In this document: positions 23,112 through 36,172 of the stretch, in pieces
Layout: each line of letters starts with the position of its first letter
Position numbering within the stretch: position 1 is the first letter of the stretch
NCBI GenBank assembly: GCA_013398055.1
Contig: VZRS01002541.1
Location: 9,246-73,245 of the forward strand
Length of the DNA: 64,000 bases
Source: Ifrita kowaldi
Lineage: Eukaryota > Chordata > Aves > Passeriformes > Cinclosomatidae
Reading direction: 5' to 3'
Notes under the pieces: model-generated
Told to the model about the DNA's origin: nothing
What the model saw: only the letters and a program-made list of their open reading frames with translations
Databases searched by the model: none
Program-made: the position numbers and the translations under genes

Positions 23112-26100
23112 TTCCTGACCTCTGTTCAGGCCAGTCAGACACATTCGAAGTAAGCAATTTGGAATGAGATATTTAACAAGAGTTGAAGCTCTCTGGTTGC
23201 TTTTGAAATGTGCAGAAATGCATATTACTAGAAACAAAGCAGCATTTTTCTGTAAATGCTGCTAAAATTCAGATATGTTTAAGCTCTGGATGCTCTCTGG
23301 AGCCAGGAGAGGAAATGTTTCTGGAGTGGGAAGTGTAGGCTCAGATATACATTTCCCTGAAATTTAGGAAAATTACTGGGAATTTGGACTAGTCTTTACT
23401 TCCATTAGAATTTTTCTGAGGACTTCTACGGCAGCCAGTATAATTCACTCTGAAATGAAATTTTTAAGTCCAGAGATTCATCTGGAAGTTCTTAATAAAA
23501 ACAGTAAACATACAGACTGACACTCACTTCTTCTAGTTAGAAAAATTGCCTGCATTTTTTCAGTTTTTTGTACTTGTACAGCTGAAAAGTCTTTTTTACC
23601 CCTCTTTTAAGAAAAAAGACAAGTTATGAGTCTCTTTATGGGACTTCTGGGGTCCAGGCCATTAGTCTTGCACTGATGTGCCTTAGGAAACATGCACAAG
23701 GTCCTGTCTTCACAGGCAATTTAGAACAAAGCATATTTTGGGAAAAGGATGTACAGAAGGACAAAAGATTTCTCTGGATCCCATGTCTGGTATGTGGACA
23801 GGCTCGGAGGAGAACTTGATTCTTCATCAAGGGCTGGGTCTGCTGGACCATTATTGCTCCACATTAATCCATTCATCAATTATACACCAGGGCTGTCGGA
23901 TATAATGCCACCGCCTCCCCGCTTCCTAAATTCCTGTAGGCAAACAGAGCACTTGTCAGGGATCCAGCGCTGATGTTGCCTTGTCCCTGACTGATGCAGT
24001 TCCTTGGGTCAGGAATATATCCTGGGACCATGAAGAATGCATCAAGATATATGGATGGGTTTGTTTTCTTCAAAGCCCTTGGACTAGAATCAAATTGCCT
24101 GGAGGGAACTTTTAAGAGTCTTTTAGTCTCTTTTAAGAAGAGAGATTCTGCAAATATTACTGGGTTTGCAGTTTTCTTGCACTGACTGTATTGGGTTTTC
24201 TTGGATTCTCCAGAGATGTTGTCTATTTGGTGCACACTGCAAGCAACCACTGCAGAGGCTATTTAATAAATGGAGATGTATCCCCTACTCTCTGGAGATC
24301 AGGCTCATCAAACTGGGCTTTCTTCTTCACCCACCTTGGAAAAAGGTTATCAACAGGAATTGGACAGATGGAAGTTTTACAAAGGTAATGAACAGGACGA
24401 ACCCAGTTCTATGTGGGCTTTTATGGTGATGGATGAGGTGGAGACCAAGCCAGGTGGCTGCGGAGCAAGAAAGTTTACTGACAGCAACCTGCAAGAGAGC
24501 TGGAAAACAGCCTGATGGGCTCTTGGATCAAATTCTAAACTAAATGAGAGTATTATCCTTTTGGAATAGGGGGACAACAGCAAGTATGCAAGGGCAGAAT
24601 GGATAGTGGGATTTGTAGAGAAACTCCAGGAGAAAGATCAGTAATTACATGAAGTGGCAATGAATGTGAAGTACAGCATGAGAAATCTGACAGAATTGTG
24701 CTTTTTCCACCCTAAGTAAGGCAAAGTATGAAATTCAGTATGTAAGAGAAAAATGGGATTTTTCTCTGTTGTCAGTGACCCTCAGTAGCTTTTAAAAGTG
24801 GAGTTGTTATTTAAAAAAGAATGGCAGGAGTTTACTTCACTTTGGACTTTGTCACTATTTGAGACACTTGGAAAAGAAGGATAAATATGGCTCATACAGA
24901 CTTTAAAGCAGCGAAATGCAATTACAGAATGAATTACTTCAGAGTTACATGCAGTTATTAGAGTAAGTGTAAGGTGTTATCCTCTTCAAAATGGCCAAAG
25001 AAAATAAAATGGGAACCTCCAAGCAGTAGTATTCTGACCTCACCAAATGCCTTTGTCTAATTTAGACTGCATTAGCAATTGTGTTCTTCACAAAATCCAT
25101 GGTAGGAGAGGAGAGGATTTATAGACAGCGTAATGTTCTTAAAGGATTCACACACTGAAATTATCAAATGCATTTAAAAATACAAAATTAGCACTTTTCA
25201 TCCATAAATTTCCAAAGTTATATTTTAAAAGGAGGACATTACCTAACTCCATGTGAACTAAATAACGTTAAATCAAATGAGACAATTTATGTTTGGAAGA
25301 TGTTTACACTTGAAATAAGAGCATCATTTAACATTTTTTTGCCTTTCTCTCATACTGATTTATCTCCCAGATTTGTGGAGGTCACTCTTATTGATAGAAG
25401 TCAGCATTTGTTGTGTTTTGCAATGCAAAAATTCTTTTCATTCCCTAACACTAGAACAATATTTCATTGAATTGCTCTGGTTTATTAGACTAGTTGCACA
25501 GATGTCCTCTCTTCCTGAGCCAGATGTACAGAGTGCTGCTTCCAGCTTAGCCCAAACTGGAACATGTTGACAGAATAACATAACTGAGACCAGACATATT
25601 GCATTTTACACTAAAGGTCATGCAAAAAGCACAGGCTGCATATAACATGGGCTGTTTTACATAAACACACATTTGGTTCAGCTTTGGTATAGGGATTACT
25701 GAAAGAATGCTCCGGGAGGACAAGCTATAAAGCAGTTGGAAAGATCTGACTGTTGTTGAATGAATTATCCCAAACTGGTACATCTCTGTCAGAACAAGTG
25801 TGAAGGGCTCTCTGCAAAAGGAGGTGAGAGAAAACTCTCTCAGAGGCAGAAGCTACTTGGCAAGTTGAACAGGAGATTTCCCAAGGACTTTTCCAGTGCA
25901 GTGGGATTGATTCAGTACTGTCCTTAACTTGCTAATTCATTTCACCAGCAAAAAGGACTCATCAGAGGAGAATAAGAAATCAAATTGCCCAGCAAGGAAG
26001 TTGTATGAATGGAGGCAAAACCAGGGTGTTCCCAGTGGCTGCAGTGTCTGTTTGGATGAGAGCCTGAGGAAAACATCCATAGATCCAGATGTTACAGATG

Positions 26101-26198
26101 TGGAAGGATTGTCCTTCAGAGCAGCCACAACTTGAAATGCATGAAAGTCACTCTCACATGAGCTGAAGAAACAGACAAGGACCTGGAGCCAGATTAGT
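23112..26198. other. Single-copy noncoding DNA, 3.1 kb
   Basis: Three overlapping plus-strand frames at 24166-24515 lie in different registers and do not resemble any reverse transcriptase, transposase or cellular domain. The part 25120-25330 is AT-rich and complex, similar in texture to the candidate conserved blocks. Confidence 0.35.
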
Positions 26199-26600
26199 TC
26201 ATAGAATCACAGAATGGGTTGGGGTGGAACAGACCTCAAAGATCATCCAGTTCCAACCCCCCTGCCATAGGCAGGGACACTTCCACTATCCCAGGTTGCT
26301 CCAAGCCCCATCCAAACTGGTCTTGGACACTTCCAGGGGTGAGGCAGCCACAGCTTCTCTGGACAATCTGTGCCGGGGCCTACCCACCCTCACAGGGAAC
26401 AATTCCTTCCCAATATCTAATCTAATTATGCTCTCTGTCAGTGTGAAGCCATTTCCTCTTGCCCTGTCACTCCAGGCTCTTGTACATAGTCTCTTTCGAT
26501 CTTTCCTGTAGGTTCCCTTCAGGCACTGGAAGGCTGCAGTTAGGTAACCCCAAAGCCTTCTTACCTTCTGTTCTTAGGAAAAGGGTGCAAAACCAGACCA
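26199..26600 (-). mobile_element. CR1 LINE, 5'-truncated 3' end, minus strand
   Basis: The plus strand reads the reverse complement of the CR1 3' end, starting with ATAGAATCACAGAATGG (the ATTCTATG-type terminal repeat). The landmark AGTTCCAACCCCCCTGCCAT, from the 3' UTR, follows. On the minus strand the ORF2 tail is readable as HRLSREAVAA, then LEVSKTSLDGAWSNLG, with its stop at 26286-26288. Similarity continues to at least 26575. The element is truncated at its 5' end, as nearly all bird CR1 copies are, and is inactive. Confidence 0.93.
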
Positions 26601-26782
26601 GGACCAAAATTCCCAATGTTTCTTGGCTAAACAGGTTGGGCTCAAGTGGTAGAAATCTTGCATGATACATGCTGTGCTGCCCTCAATCCTGGTGACAGGG
26701 GAGAGGGAAGAAAACTCCTCTGAATTCTAGAATTCACCTGTGACTTGCAGCAGGGTTCTTTTGTCTGTTTGGGTTTTTTTTG

Positions 26783-26930
26783 CAAGAAACTTAACCTCTC
26801 TCAGTTTTCTGATCTGAAAACTGGTATAACCATTAACTTCCTAAGGAGTCTGTTCAGTTTAATTAATCAGCATTCATAAAGTCTTTGAATTAAAAGTACA
26901 GTACCGACTGTAAGTGCCAAGGATTACTGG
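26783..26930 (+). mobile_element. Old MIR-like SINE remnant
   Basis: AAGAAACTTAACCTCTCTCA, then GATCTGAAAACTGGTATAA, follow the MIR core (AAGTTACTTAACCTCTCTG, CATCTGTAAAATGGGGATAA) in order. A diverged 3' part follows up to about 26930. Confidence 0.6.
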
Positions 26931-29900
26931 TACTACAAACAAATGAACAACAGCAAGTGACTGTAAGCACACTGCAAAGGAGGAATGTCATTAAGGAAAG
27001 AGGTCCCATTTCAAGCTGCCAAATACAAAGGAGTGAGTCATTTATTTTCAGTATGAAAAACATTTCAATGTTGTTCTTTAAGTGATTCTGCTTATGATCA
27101 TTACTCCTTAGCTAGCTGCTATAAATACTTTGAAGTGGTGACACGGTCTTCTATTCCCACCTAGAAATGCGGAAAAAGAGGAGAGGAAAATAGAAAAATA
27201 AAAATAGCTGAAGAAGGCATGTCTGCTTTGCCACATGCTAAATTCAGTCATTTTTGTCTGATGCATAGTTTTGCCTTTTTTTTCCTGAAGACATCTCTGT
27301 GTGTGTGAGGGCTGTACTGTCCCATGTTTTGTTTTTACAGTCTGACCAAGATTTATGAGTTGATAACTGTCTAAATTCTGGATCACAAAGCATCGTTTTT
27401 GTTCTCTTCTGACCTTAGCAGTGACCTCTGGGACTGCAGGCAGAGAGAAATGTGTGACTTGGGTACAGTCAGGCAGGGTAACGCAATCTGCTGGCACTGC
27501 TAAAGCACAGTGTCACGTTTCTGTGACACAGTGCATTAAATTGGCCCGCAAAGGAGTAGCAAAGGGTACAAGAGGCGGTAGGAATTTCTGTCTTAAACAT
27601 TTTCAAGCAATGCCCTGGCTCTCTTGGATACACTCAGTACACCCAGTGACAAATGAGCAGGTTATGAGTTAAAGTGTCAGGTTAATTTAGCATACAATAT
27701 TCTGGCTGGTTTTTGCAGTAGTTGTGGTTTGAAACAAAACTGGAAATTCTGCTACCTGAGGTTTTGGAGCAGAAGATGTGTGTGGATACATATACCTGTT
27801 TATTTTATTCCTTGCAATGATGAGTGCATTTGCTGTCCATGTTCTGTTTAATGAGGTGCACAGAGCAGGCTGGTCTCTCCCCACTGTGCTCCTGTCTGGC
27901 TGCCAGACCACCCAGCCCTCCTGCACCACAAGAGCTTTTCTCGTGCACTTCCTCACCTATACAGCAGCTCTCTCTGGCCCTTGCAACGGAAAATCTTTTA
28001 ATATAGAGTAGGGCTGTCAATTCTTCACTAACATAAAGTTATTGAGATATTTTAACCCTCTGAAGAAGCATCTTTTTCCAAAGAAGGCACTAGAGAGACA
28101 CTTGTTTAAAACTGGAGTAGCACAGTGGCAAATTGGACTCAGATCTCCAGCAAGAATTCTCTCCATTCCCTTCTCTTATGGAGGCAGTGACAAATGGCAG
28201 CCTAACCCTCTGGATGATGCTGCACGAATTGGCTGAGATGGGATCATTAGGAAAACATGGATTTGCTAAGCTCACTAAGTGACAGGGCTGTATAACTCAC
28301 AGGACACAGTGACCAGCAGGCACCACCTGGAGAGCGAAGAAAATCCTTCCTGCTCTTTGAAAGACTGAGCCTATGCTCTTTCCTTTGGGAAAGAAGTGGT
28401 GGCACATGGCAAGGAACTGGGGGCTCATAGAAACAGAGGAGGCAGAAAATAAAATTTCAGAACTGTCTTTCTGATCTAGTCTGTTATTTGTTTCACATAT
28501 GAATTTGCCAATCAGTAAAAATTGATTTTACTGAGAGTTCTTAATTTGAATTTAGCTTTGAATATCTGCTGCTGGAAATTTGCTGCAAAAGCTAGTGCAC
28601 TTTGGCTGGGACATGTGGCCTTTTACCTTGCTGATTCCAGACAAAAGTTGGTGCTGGTTATTAGGGATGAATTTTTCCCACGTGATAGTGGTTTGGAGAA
28701 GAGCAAGAAATAACTTGGGGCTCTAAGGAGGTTCTTGCCTCTGCTATTTTCAAAGCTTTGATTCTGGTCCTATGTGGAAGTGACAGAGGAGAAGCCGAAA
28801 ATTCCATGGCTCCTACAGAGGACGAGCCCCTTGCAGCACAGGCACCTTTCTGGCAGGTATGAGGTGAAGGTGATTGATGAGTTCAGGGTGGGATTCCTGC
28901 TCTGTCCCTTCCAACACCTTTAGTGCATTTAGAGAAGAAAAATTCCAGTCTCCAGTTCTGTCACTCACAGACTTCTTTGCAGAGCTATGTTTCTTGCAAA
29001 ATAATTATAACTGCAAATTAGGAATGGGGGTGTTCAGCACCTCCTTAAATCTCCCTCATATGCATCTAAAATAAAATGAGTGTTGCAAAACTATTGTAAC
29101 CTTCTGGTATAGGTTCAAGTCAGACATGAAACTGAGATGCTTGTTTAGTAGGAGCAAACACTGTATATGCTTGATTTACTGCCCTTTTCTAATCCCAGCA
29201 AACCTATTTTCTGCACTAAACAGTCCAGGGTATTTGTAGCAACTTTAAATGTGCAACTCAAATAAAGCACAGCTGATCTTAGTCACACCAGGCTTTTGTA
29301 GCACAGCTTTTGGTCCTCTGGGGTGCCATGCCCTCAGCTCCCAGTGGTGATGCTGGTCTCGAGAAAAAGGTGTTCAGGGGTGACACCTGCATGAATTGAG
29401 GGACGTTTTCCCATTGCCCTCTATGGATCAGTTGGGTTCAGACTAATGTTTCCCAGGGCTTGGTGGGCAAATTGCAAGGGGACAAGAGCAGAGGTATGCA
29501 AGCCAAAGTTCATTGGGTTGGGTGAATCGTGGTTTTGTTTGCTAGTGGCATGATTCATCTTTTCTCAAAAATGTTGCTGCTCTGAGGTCCTCTAATTGCA
29601 GATGGATATCCAGGGACAGGCAGAGCCTAATGTACCACACCAGCCTTACCATCCAGGCTGTAATTTCTTTCTGGAGAAATTACTTTCCAGAATTCAGTGG
29701 GCTTTGCTCTTATTTAAAGGTATTTTCTAACAGCGTCTTTAAGAGAGTGGTTCTCAAAGCTCTAAAATCTCATTTTGGATGTTCAGCTAAGTTATAAAAA
29801 AAGGGGGTTGAAATCAGTGCGACAAATTCCTTCCTAAGAAAGTGAGTGCTTGAGTCATTCTGAGTAATAGCCACATTAGGGATGGCCCAAATCTATAATC

Positions 29901-30256
29901 CCTGGGTCAAGAGCAGACCAAAGTCTAGCTGAAATCCTGAGATACCATTTAAACATATATAACAATTACGATCTTCACTTTTCTAATGACTGGAGTCTTC
30001 AGCAAGGAAAGGGAGAAGTACTGAATGGAAAATATTACTGTCAGGGTGTATTTTACTACCTGAAGTATTTTATTGACTGCTTCAAGGAAATCAATGCCTT
30101 AAGTAAGCATAACTATATTAGGAAAAAAGGGAGATTGTTATATGCATTCCTGTGTGTTAAGTTCCTGCTGTATGTTTTATGTTACATGCAACTTGTTGAG
30201 CTGGTTAGGGTTTAGGAAATGCTTGAGAAAGGAAATGATCTTGACATTTGCAATTT
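26931..30256. other. Single-copy noncoding DNA, 3.3 kb
   Basis: Contains a small hairpin at 29661-29682 (TAATTTCT and AGAAATTA arms, 6-base loop). Frames up to 129 codons (27108-27497, minus) have no domain. Nothing else is recognised. Confidence 0.4.
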
Positions 30257-30320
30257 ATTTGTAAAACAGATGCAGAAACTGAAGGTTAAAAAAAAAAAGA
30301 TTTGTCTAAGTATATGATAG
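30257..30320 (-). mobile_element. Old MIR-like SINE core, minus strand
   Basis: TTGTAAAACAGATGCAGAAA, then CTGAAGGTTAAA and, after a run of A, GATTTGTCTAAG, match the reverse complement of the MIR core (TTTACAGATGAGGAAACTGAGG, GGTTAAG, CTTGCCCAAGG). The run of A is expanded compared with the core. Confidence 0.55.
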
Positions 30321-33099
30321 CATAAAAATTGGAATAAAACGCGAAATAAATCATAGGGACATATATGGAAAATAAATGCATTAAAGCCAATTTAAAATTG
30401 TGAAGAATAATTCAAAAGGAGGAAACAAATGCAAGACTAGGCAGCACAATATATAGCATGGACGTGCCTGGACTTTAAGTGGAGTCAGGATGGCTACGTA
30501 TGTCTGCTCTTCACTGCAGAATTCACCAGGGCAAGGACTTAATCCCAAACCTTTTGTACAGGGTACAAAGGGCTTATGCTCCACATGTTTTAGAAACAAC
30601 ACAGGTACCTATTAATGTCCCAAATATATATTTCTATTCTAACTTCATTACTGTGAATTAACATAGCAAAGACCTACTTATTTCCAACCATCACATAATC
30701 AGAATTTCCTGAGCAGGTCCCAGTAAAATCAATGGCACCCTTAGCCCAGCACTGAGGTATCTTGGTGTAGATGTACATGTTTTAAGGACTTCAGGGTCAT
30801 CATATGATCAGCAATGTATTTCCTCCCGTGGTTAATCCCTCAGATGCCATGCTATGTTTGCCTTGAGGCTTGTTTCAAGGTCTTGATTAACGCCACCACT
30901 CCATGCCTAGTTAAGCTGGCAGAAGCCTGTTCTGCAACCAAAATGGGTTTCCTGTCCCCCCATGCTCTCCAGATGGTTTTTGTGCTCCCTCCCCCTGTGT
31001 CAGCACAGGTGTTTCTCTGACCATGCAGTGAGAGATCAGAAAACTGATCTCAGTGTAAACTGACCTGGTTTAAAAAAGAAATACCGGGTTTTCTGACAGG
31101 CCATTTCCTTGCCTGGGTTCACTGCATGAAGGGGGAGTGACAGTGGGGCTCCTTCTCTGCTCAGCTGCTCTGGAAGTCTGGGGAAGTGCATGAAAATACT
31201 TGTGCAACTGATACTCCAGGGACCAGTTTCACCTGGATCATGGACCTCCTTACAGACCTGCATGAGGAGAACATTCACCCAGCACCAAGCTGCTGAAGAA
31301 GCAGCTCCCTCTGCCAATATCGGCCATATAAGCAAGGCCCTGTGGGATTTGCAGCCACTGTTTGGTAGAAATTGATGGTGCATACACTCTTCCCTCATGG
31401 TGAGGGAATTCCTTACAATAGAAATCAACCCAAACTTTGCTGCTAAATGCATTCCAATTTTAGACCTTTAAAATCTGGGAAGGTTTTCTCACTGGTGAGG
31501 TTCTAGGCTGCAGTAGTATATTGTCAGTTGCATAGGAACAACTTGATATTTCCACACTAAAATCCAAATAGCACGGTCTCCTATAGACACTGCAGTTCCT
31601 TTTCATTTCCCTTAGATTAGGAATAGTCAGTTAATTCCCTAAAGGCTGGATTCAGTCCACCGGGAAAGATCATCAAGTGTGAGAAGAGGATAAATTGCTT
31701 GGTGGCCCCAGGTTGTTTACAGATCCCATTTTTCATGAGCGCAGTGATCTTCCACCTCGCATCACCTGAAGTGTCCACCACAAAACACAGCCGGGTCCCT
31801 CTCCCTGCCATGACAATGACACATCTCCCCACGTGAAGGTGTCACACAGGGAAGTGAAATTGTACACCCAGGTGCCAACTGTCTGCCACATGACTGACTA
31901 CACTGCAGCAAGACACCTGACCTAACTTTTCTCACTCATTCAAAATGAAAACTATCACGTTGTGCTGGAAACGAGCATTTTGGTCAAATGAGAGCTACAG
32001 CTTTGGTAACTGTAAGCAACAACTCTGAGTTCTGGCTTCTCTATGTGGTTGTGGTTCCCACACCTCCCCATTGTGGTTTATTACCTCAGTTAGGTTTCAG
32101 CAAGTTTTATCTCTTAAGTCCGCTTACCCTCACATGGCTTGGCACAAGGCTTTAGAAAATGGGATAGGTTTTGGGCATCTCCCCCATATGGAGTGGTACC
32201 AAAGCTATTCAGATGACTGGCATTCTTATTGAAAGGACAGAAGATGAAGATGAATGCAATTCACATTTTTGGGTTGATGATTTGCATTTTAACTGGATGC
32301 TATCTCAACTCTAACAGCAAAATCTGTATATTGACCTGAACTTGTGCCTAGTAAGGTTTTAAAGCCTAATTTGATTAGTTTGTGAAAAAAAATACCCTGT
32401 TGTAGAACACAGCTTTCTACCCAAATATCAACAAGGCTTTTAAGTGTTTTTAAGCTTGATTCCCTGACATCAGGGATCGGTATTTCTTAAATACTACTCA
32501 AAGACAGTAGGGGAGAGGCTGGCTGTTTTTGGACTCAGTTGTGCTCCAAAATGCTCTTCTTGTCCCTTTGTGCCCTGTTTTTACACAGGTCCAGAATGAC
32601 ACAAGTTTCTGATGTAGAAGCTGCTCCTACCCTTGCGGCTGAGCCGGGTGCTCCTGGTCCCTGGCACAGAGGGCATTCCCTGCACTCCTGGTGACAGCGA
32701 GTGAGGCGGGAGCAGCGCCGTGTCCTTCGTGAGCCTGCTCACCCTGCACTCGTTCTGCCACACTGAGATGCATCACTGGTGCCTGGAAATGATGCTGGTG
32801 TGGAAGGTGGCAGAGCCAGAATGCAGCTGCTGCTCTTCTCATAAATGAACGTGAGCTGGTTTGATTAGGGGTGCAGCAGAGGCATCTGCATCTGGCCTCC
32901 CTAACACAATATCTGAAATACACCATCAGGACCTCACCCCCCTTCCAACATGTTATACTTAATTAAGTCGCATGCTTTTTTCTTAAAAGAATAGAAACTG
33001 CATCAGGGAAAGAAGGTAAAGCAACAAAAAAATAGAAATTTATCATAAGATGGAACAGGCATATCTTAACAAGGATTGAAGGAAAACTAAACTCTTTCA
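30321..33099. other. Single-copy noncoding DNA, 2.8 kb
   Basis: A 138-codon minus frame (31036-31452) and frames at 32581-32926 have no recognisable domain. The patch 32620-32730 is GC-richer with several CpGs but is too short to be an island. Confidence 0.35.
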
Positions 33100-33490
33100 A
33101 GTGTTTGAACTTTTACAAAAGAGAGTAAAGGCAAAATGAATCATTGACATTATAATAATTAGTTCCATTTACAAGCTTTTGCGGAAGATTTTTTTCTCAA
33201 ACAGCTATTTTGGAATTCAAATTCTATTTTTGCTCTTGTGTTTTACCTGCGTTTGACGTAAAGCGTGAAATTTCCTCTAAATGCCACCCTATAGTAGTTC
33301 ATCCTTAGGATATTGTTTTAAACATAATTGAATTGCTGGGGTACATTAAACATTGCAGCGTTTTAAGCAGGGGAAATAATTTAATGATGTGGTCTTTAAG
33401 ACAGTTAATTAGCCTGGCATGTATGAAAGTGTAACAAGAACACCACCTACTGTAAAAGTGAATGTTCTACACTCCGCAGCACTAATTCCT
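33100..33490. other. AT-rich block, candidate conserved noncoding element
   Basis: Complex AT-rich sequence keeping several CpGs (TTGCGGAAG, CTGCGTTTGACGTAAAGCG, GCAGCGTTTTAAG) and homeodomain-type words (CAGTTAATTAGCC, AATCATTAACCCC). This combination is like that of deeply conserved enhancers. No repeat is recognised and no open frame of note occurs. Confidence 0.4.
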
Positions 33491-35771
33491 GACAGCTTCA
33501 CCCTGCATGGAAATCATTAACCCCTTTTTTGTCAAATGTTTTTAGGCAAAATTACTGAGTTTGGAGTTGATGATCATAGCTCTTGCCTACATTAGCCAGA
33601 AGAAAAATCTAATAGGTAAAATAAATCACAATTTGTTTAAACATCAGGAGCGATCCTTTCTGAAAAGATTATTCTGTGGTCTGATACAAGTCATTTTCAT
33701 AATGATGATGGATTTTTTATCTGTAAATAGTAAGGATTTAAATAAAATTTCTGGTGATGTCAGCATAGTTTTTAGGAAATTGCTTGTGGTGACCCTTCTG
33801 CGATATTGCTGTGCTGCTGACTTGACTTATCCACCATAGGATGGGCTGGAAGGGATAACGTCCAGCACTCCCTCTGTGGCCTCAGCAGGAGGTGACAGAG
33901 GTCACGGTGCAGGGAAATTTCTGTGGTCTCTCCATAGCTCTCGAGCTCTGTTTTTGAGGACAGCCAGCAGGATCTGCCTCTCCCATGCAGCCTGAGCCAG
34001 TGGGGAGCCAAGTCCCACCGGGCACCTCGGGGTCCAGGAGCTCTCTGCTCCCAGAGAACTGCTGGCACTTTGCAGCATTTGCCCACTCATCCACATTTGT
34101 CTCAAAGCAAGGCAGGACAGAGGCTTCCCAAAAAAGTCTGCAGGATTGGACCACCCAGAGTCTTCAAAAGGCCATTGCCAGCTTTTATGAGGACTCACAC
34201 AAAGCGTGGTGAGTCTTCGTCTTTTAAGCTTTGCCTCTTTATCTTGCAGTAGCAAAGTTGTGATATTTAGTGGCTGTAATAACACTCCAGGTTTGAAATC
34301 CCCAATTCTCAGGGATCTTTTGCCCCTCACATGAAAGCCACTCAAAACTAGTTATAAAGGACCACCGAGCTTCTGATTTTCCGTATTGCTGGGGCAGTTG
34401 TGACACAATTCAATGAGATGATAATGCCTTCCACTAAGTGAATCAAAAAAGGAAAGAGAAATCGGATGGGGAGAAACAGTGAGGGAATTCTTCAGGGAAC
34501 AAAGCATAGTGCTGGCCCTGTTAAAGGCAGTAGAGATGTTGTTCTTATTTCCAATAGCTCCCGATTTTACTCAAAGTCACTTTCTGCTTTAATGTCTGCT
34601 GCTGAAAGTGTTGAGCACAGCAGAATTTTCTCTTCCAGTCAGAGAGCAGATTTCGTGTTTTGCAAGCGACGCTGAGCACTGGCAGGGATGGGAGCATTCC
34701 TGATTAAACAAACTCCCTAATAGACCAAGTCTTGCGCTGCTAAACTCGCATGCATTATTGCGCAGGAGGCCGAGCATATTTCAGCCACAATGATGGAGTG
34801 GGCAGCACTCTGTCAGATCAATTATGTACAAGGCCCATCTTCTCTATGATTCCCTCGATTTTTCCTCCTGACAGTTCACCTTGTGCCCAACCTTCTGTTC
34901 TCACAGAGAAAAACCTGCAGACAATAGAAAACCTAAGGCTGTTTTTCCTCGCCACTAAATGGCATAAAGTAACTCTTTCCTGTCAGGTTCCTCATGACTT
35001 TTCACACAAATTTATCTTCCCCAGTTGAGGGGATTTATAGCCTTTCTGTGTCTTTCTTTCTTTTTTTTTTTGGTTCTCTTTGGTAATGTCACGAAGACAG
35101 TGAGTGCACACCAGAGCGGTCCCTGCACGTTACTAGCACTGCAGTGGTGGCAGGTCCTCCAGCCGGCTCCAGCCTCAGAGAGGAGCAGCTGTGCTCAGAC
35201 ACTGCTCACGTCCCATCCCAGGGCAGAGACCTGGTCCATGCTGGGTTATGGCCTTTTCCACATCCTGCCCGTGCAAAGGGCACAGAGATCAGGCTTTAGC
35301 AAATGTTTCTTTTCATGACAGATAACACACCATTGCCCATGGAATACGAATCCTAGGAGAGACTGTTCAGTTGCCAGTCAATTATCTGATGCAAGTGGCC
35401 TCAACCATTTTCAATCAGTTCTGCCCTGCAGTATTTAATTCTAAGAATGAAGTTGAATTAGTAAGTGAGGACCAGTATCGGACATACTGCACAGATTACC
35501 TCAAAGCAGATTTCATCAGAGTGAGGTGCTGAGTAAAAATGAACTGAGTGGTGTGAGCTGGGGCAGCCTCAGAGAAGAGAACTGAACTGAAGCTGGTGCC
35601 TCATCTTTCTCCATCCTGTAAATCAAGCTATGCAGCTGGGTCAGCAAAATAAACTTGGCGGTGTTGAGGCTGAAGAATACCAGGGAAAGACAGCAAAGAG
35701 AGAAGTTGTTGAACAGCTTAGGCAAACTTTCTTTTATTCCTTCTGCACAGAAGGAGGAAATATTGGAGCAC
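33491..35771. other. Single-copy noncoding DNA
   Basis: Part 34570-34860 has retained CpGs (GCAAGCGACGCTG, CTTGCGCTGC, ATTGCGCAGGAGG) and may be constrained. Overlapping minus frames at 33772-34345 are in different registers and have no domain. A T-run lies at about 35060-35071. Confidence 0.35.
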
Positions 35772-35968
35772 GTTAAATTCCTGTGAACTCGCGTGTGAGC
35801 AAAACCAACACAAAGCTCAATTAAGCAATCAAGTCCATTGTTACAGACAGAGTTAGATTCCCCATCTATCAGAAGCAGTACCAAACTGAAACAAAGCTCA
35901 GACAGATGTGTGTGTACAAACACAAACCAGAAGTGATGGCTGTCAGGGACCTCCTGGAGCCCCTACAA
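35772..35968 (+). repeat. Copy A of a ~200-bp tandem duplication
   Basis: This 197-bp segment, from GTTAAATTCCTGTG to GAGCCCCTACAA, is repeated at 35972-36172. The copies differ, as far as I can read, only near the start: copy A has CTCGCGTGTGAGC where copy B has CTCACTTGTGTGTGAGC. Near-identity plus the N between the copies points to an assembly error. Confidence 0.93.
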
Positions 35969-35969
35969 N
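35969..35969. other. Single undetermined base (N), likely an assembly join
   Basis: The only N noticed in the window. It sits between two near-identical copies of a ~200-bp segment. This is what is seen when two overlapping contig ends, or two haplotype versions, are joined without being merged. Confidence 0.85.
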
Positions 35970-35971
35970 AT

Positions 35972-36172
35972 GTTAAATTCCTGTGAACTCACTTGTGTGT
36001 GAGCAAAACCAACACAAAGCTCAATTAAGCAATCAAGTCCATTGTTACAGACAGAGTTAGATTCCCCATCTATCAGAAGCAGTACCAAACTGAAACAAAG
36101 CTCAGACAGATGTGTGTGTACAAACACAAACCAGAAGTGATGGCTGTCAGGGACCTCCTGGAGCCCCTACAA
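35972..36172 (+). repeat. Copy B of the ~200-bp tandem duplication
   Basis: This 201-bp copy matches copy A with a 4-base length difference inside a GTGTG microsatellite and a CpG difference nearby. Both are typical of allelic variation. The 212-codon minus frame at 36073-36711 begins to the right and enters this copy, but has no known domain and is not accepted. Confidence 0.93.

Noticed and set aside
24166..24515. Three overlapping plus-strand frames suspected to be an old LINE or host gene
   Set aside because: None of the three translations shows reverse transcriptase, endonuclease or other known motifs.
27108..27497. 129-codon minus-strand frame with a phenylalanine-rich part
   Set aside because: The aromatic run comes from A-rich sequence on the plus strand, and no domain is seen.
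31036..31452. 138-codon minus-strand frame
   Set aside because: No domain, and a plus-strand frame overlaps it.
33902..34345. 147-codon minus-strand frame
   Set aside because: Two other minus frames overlap it in different registers, and no domain or homologue is recognised.
35516..35923. 135-codon minus-strand frame with hydrophobic stretches
   Set aside because: It reads through the first duplicate copy. Hydrophobic runs are expected from the antisense of A-rich DNA.
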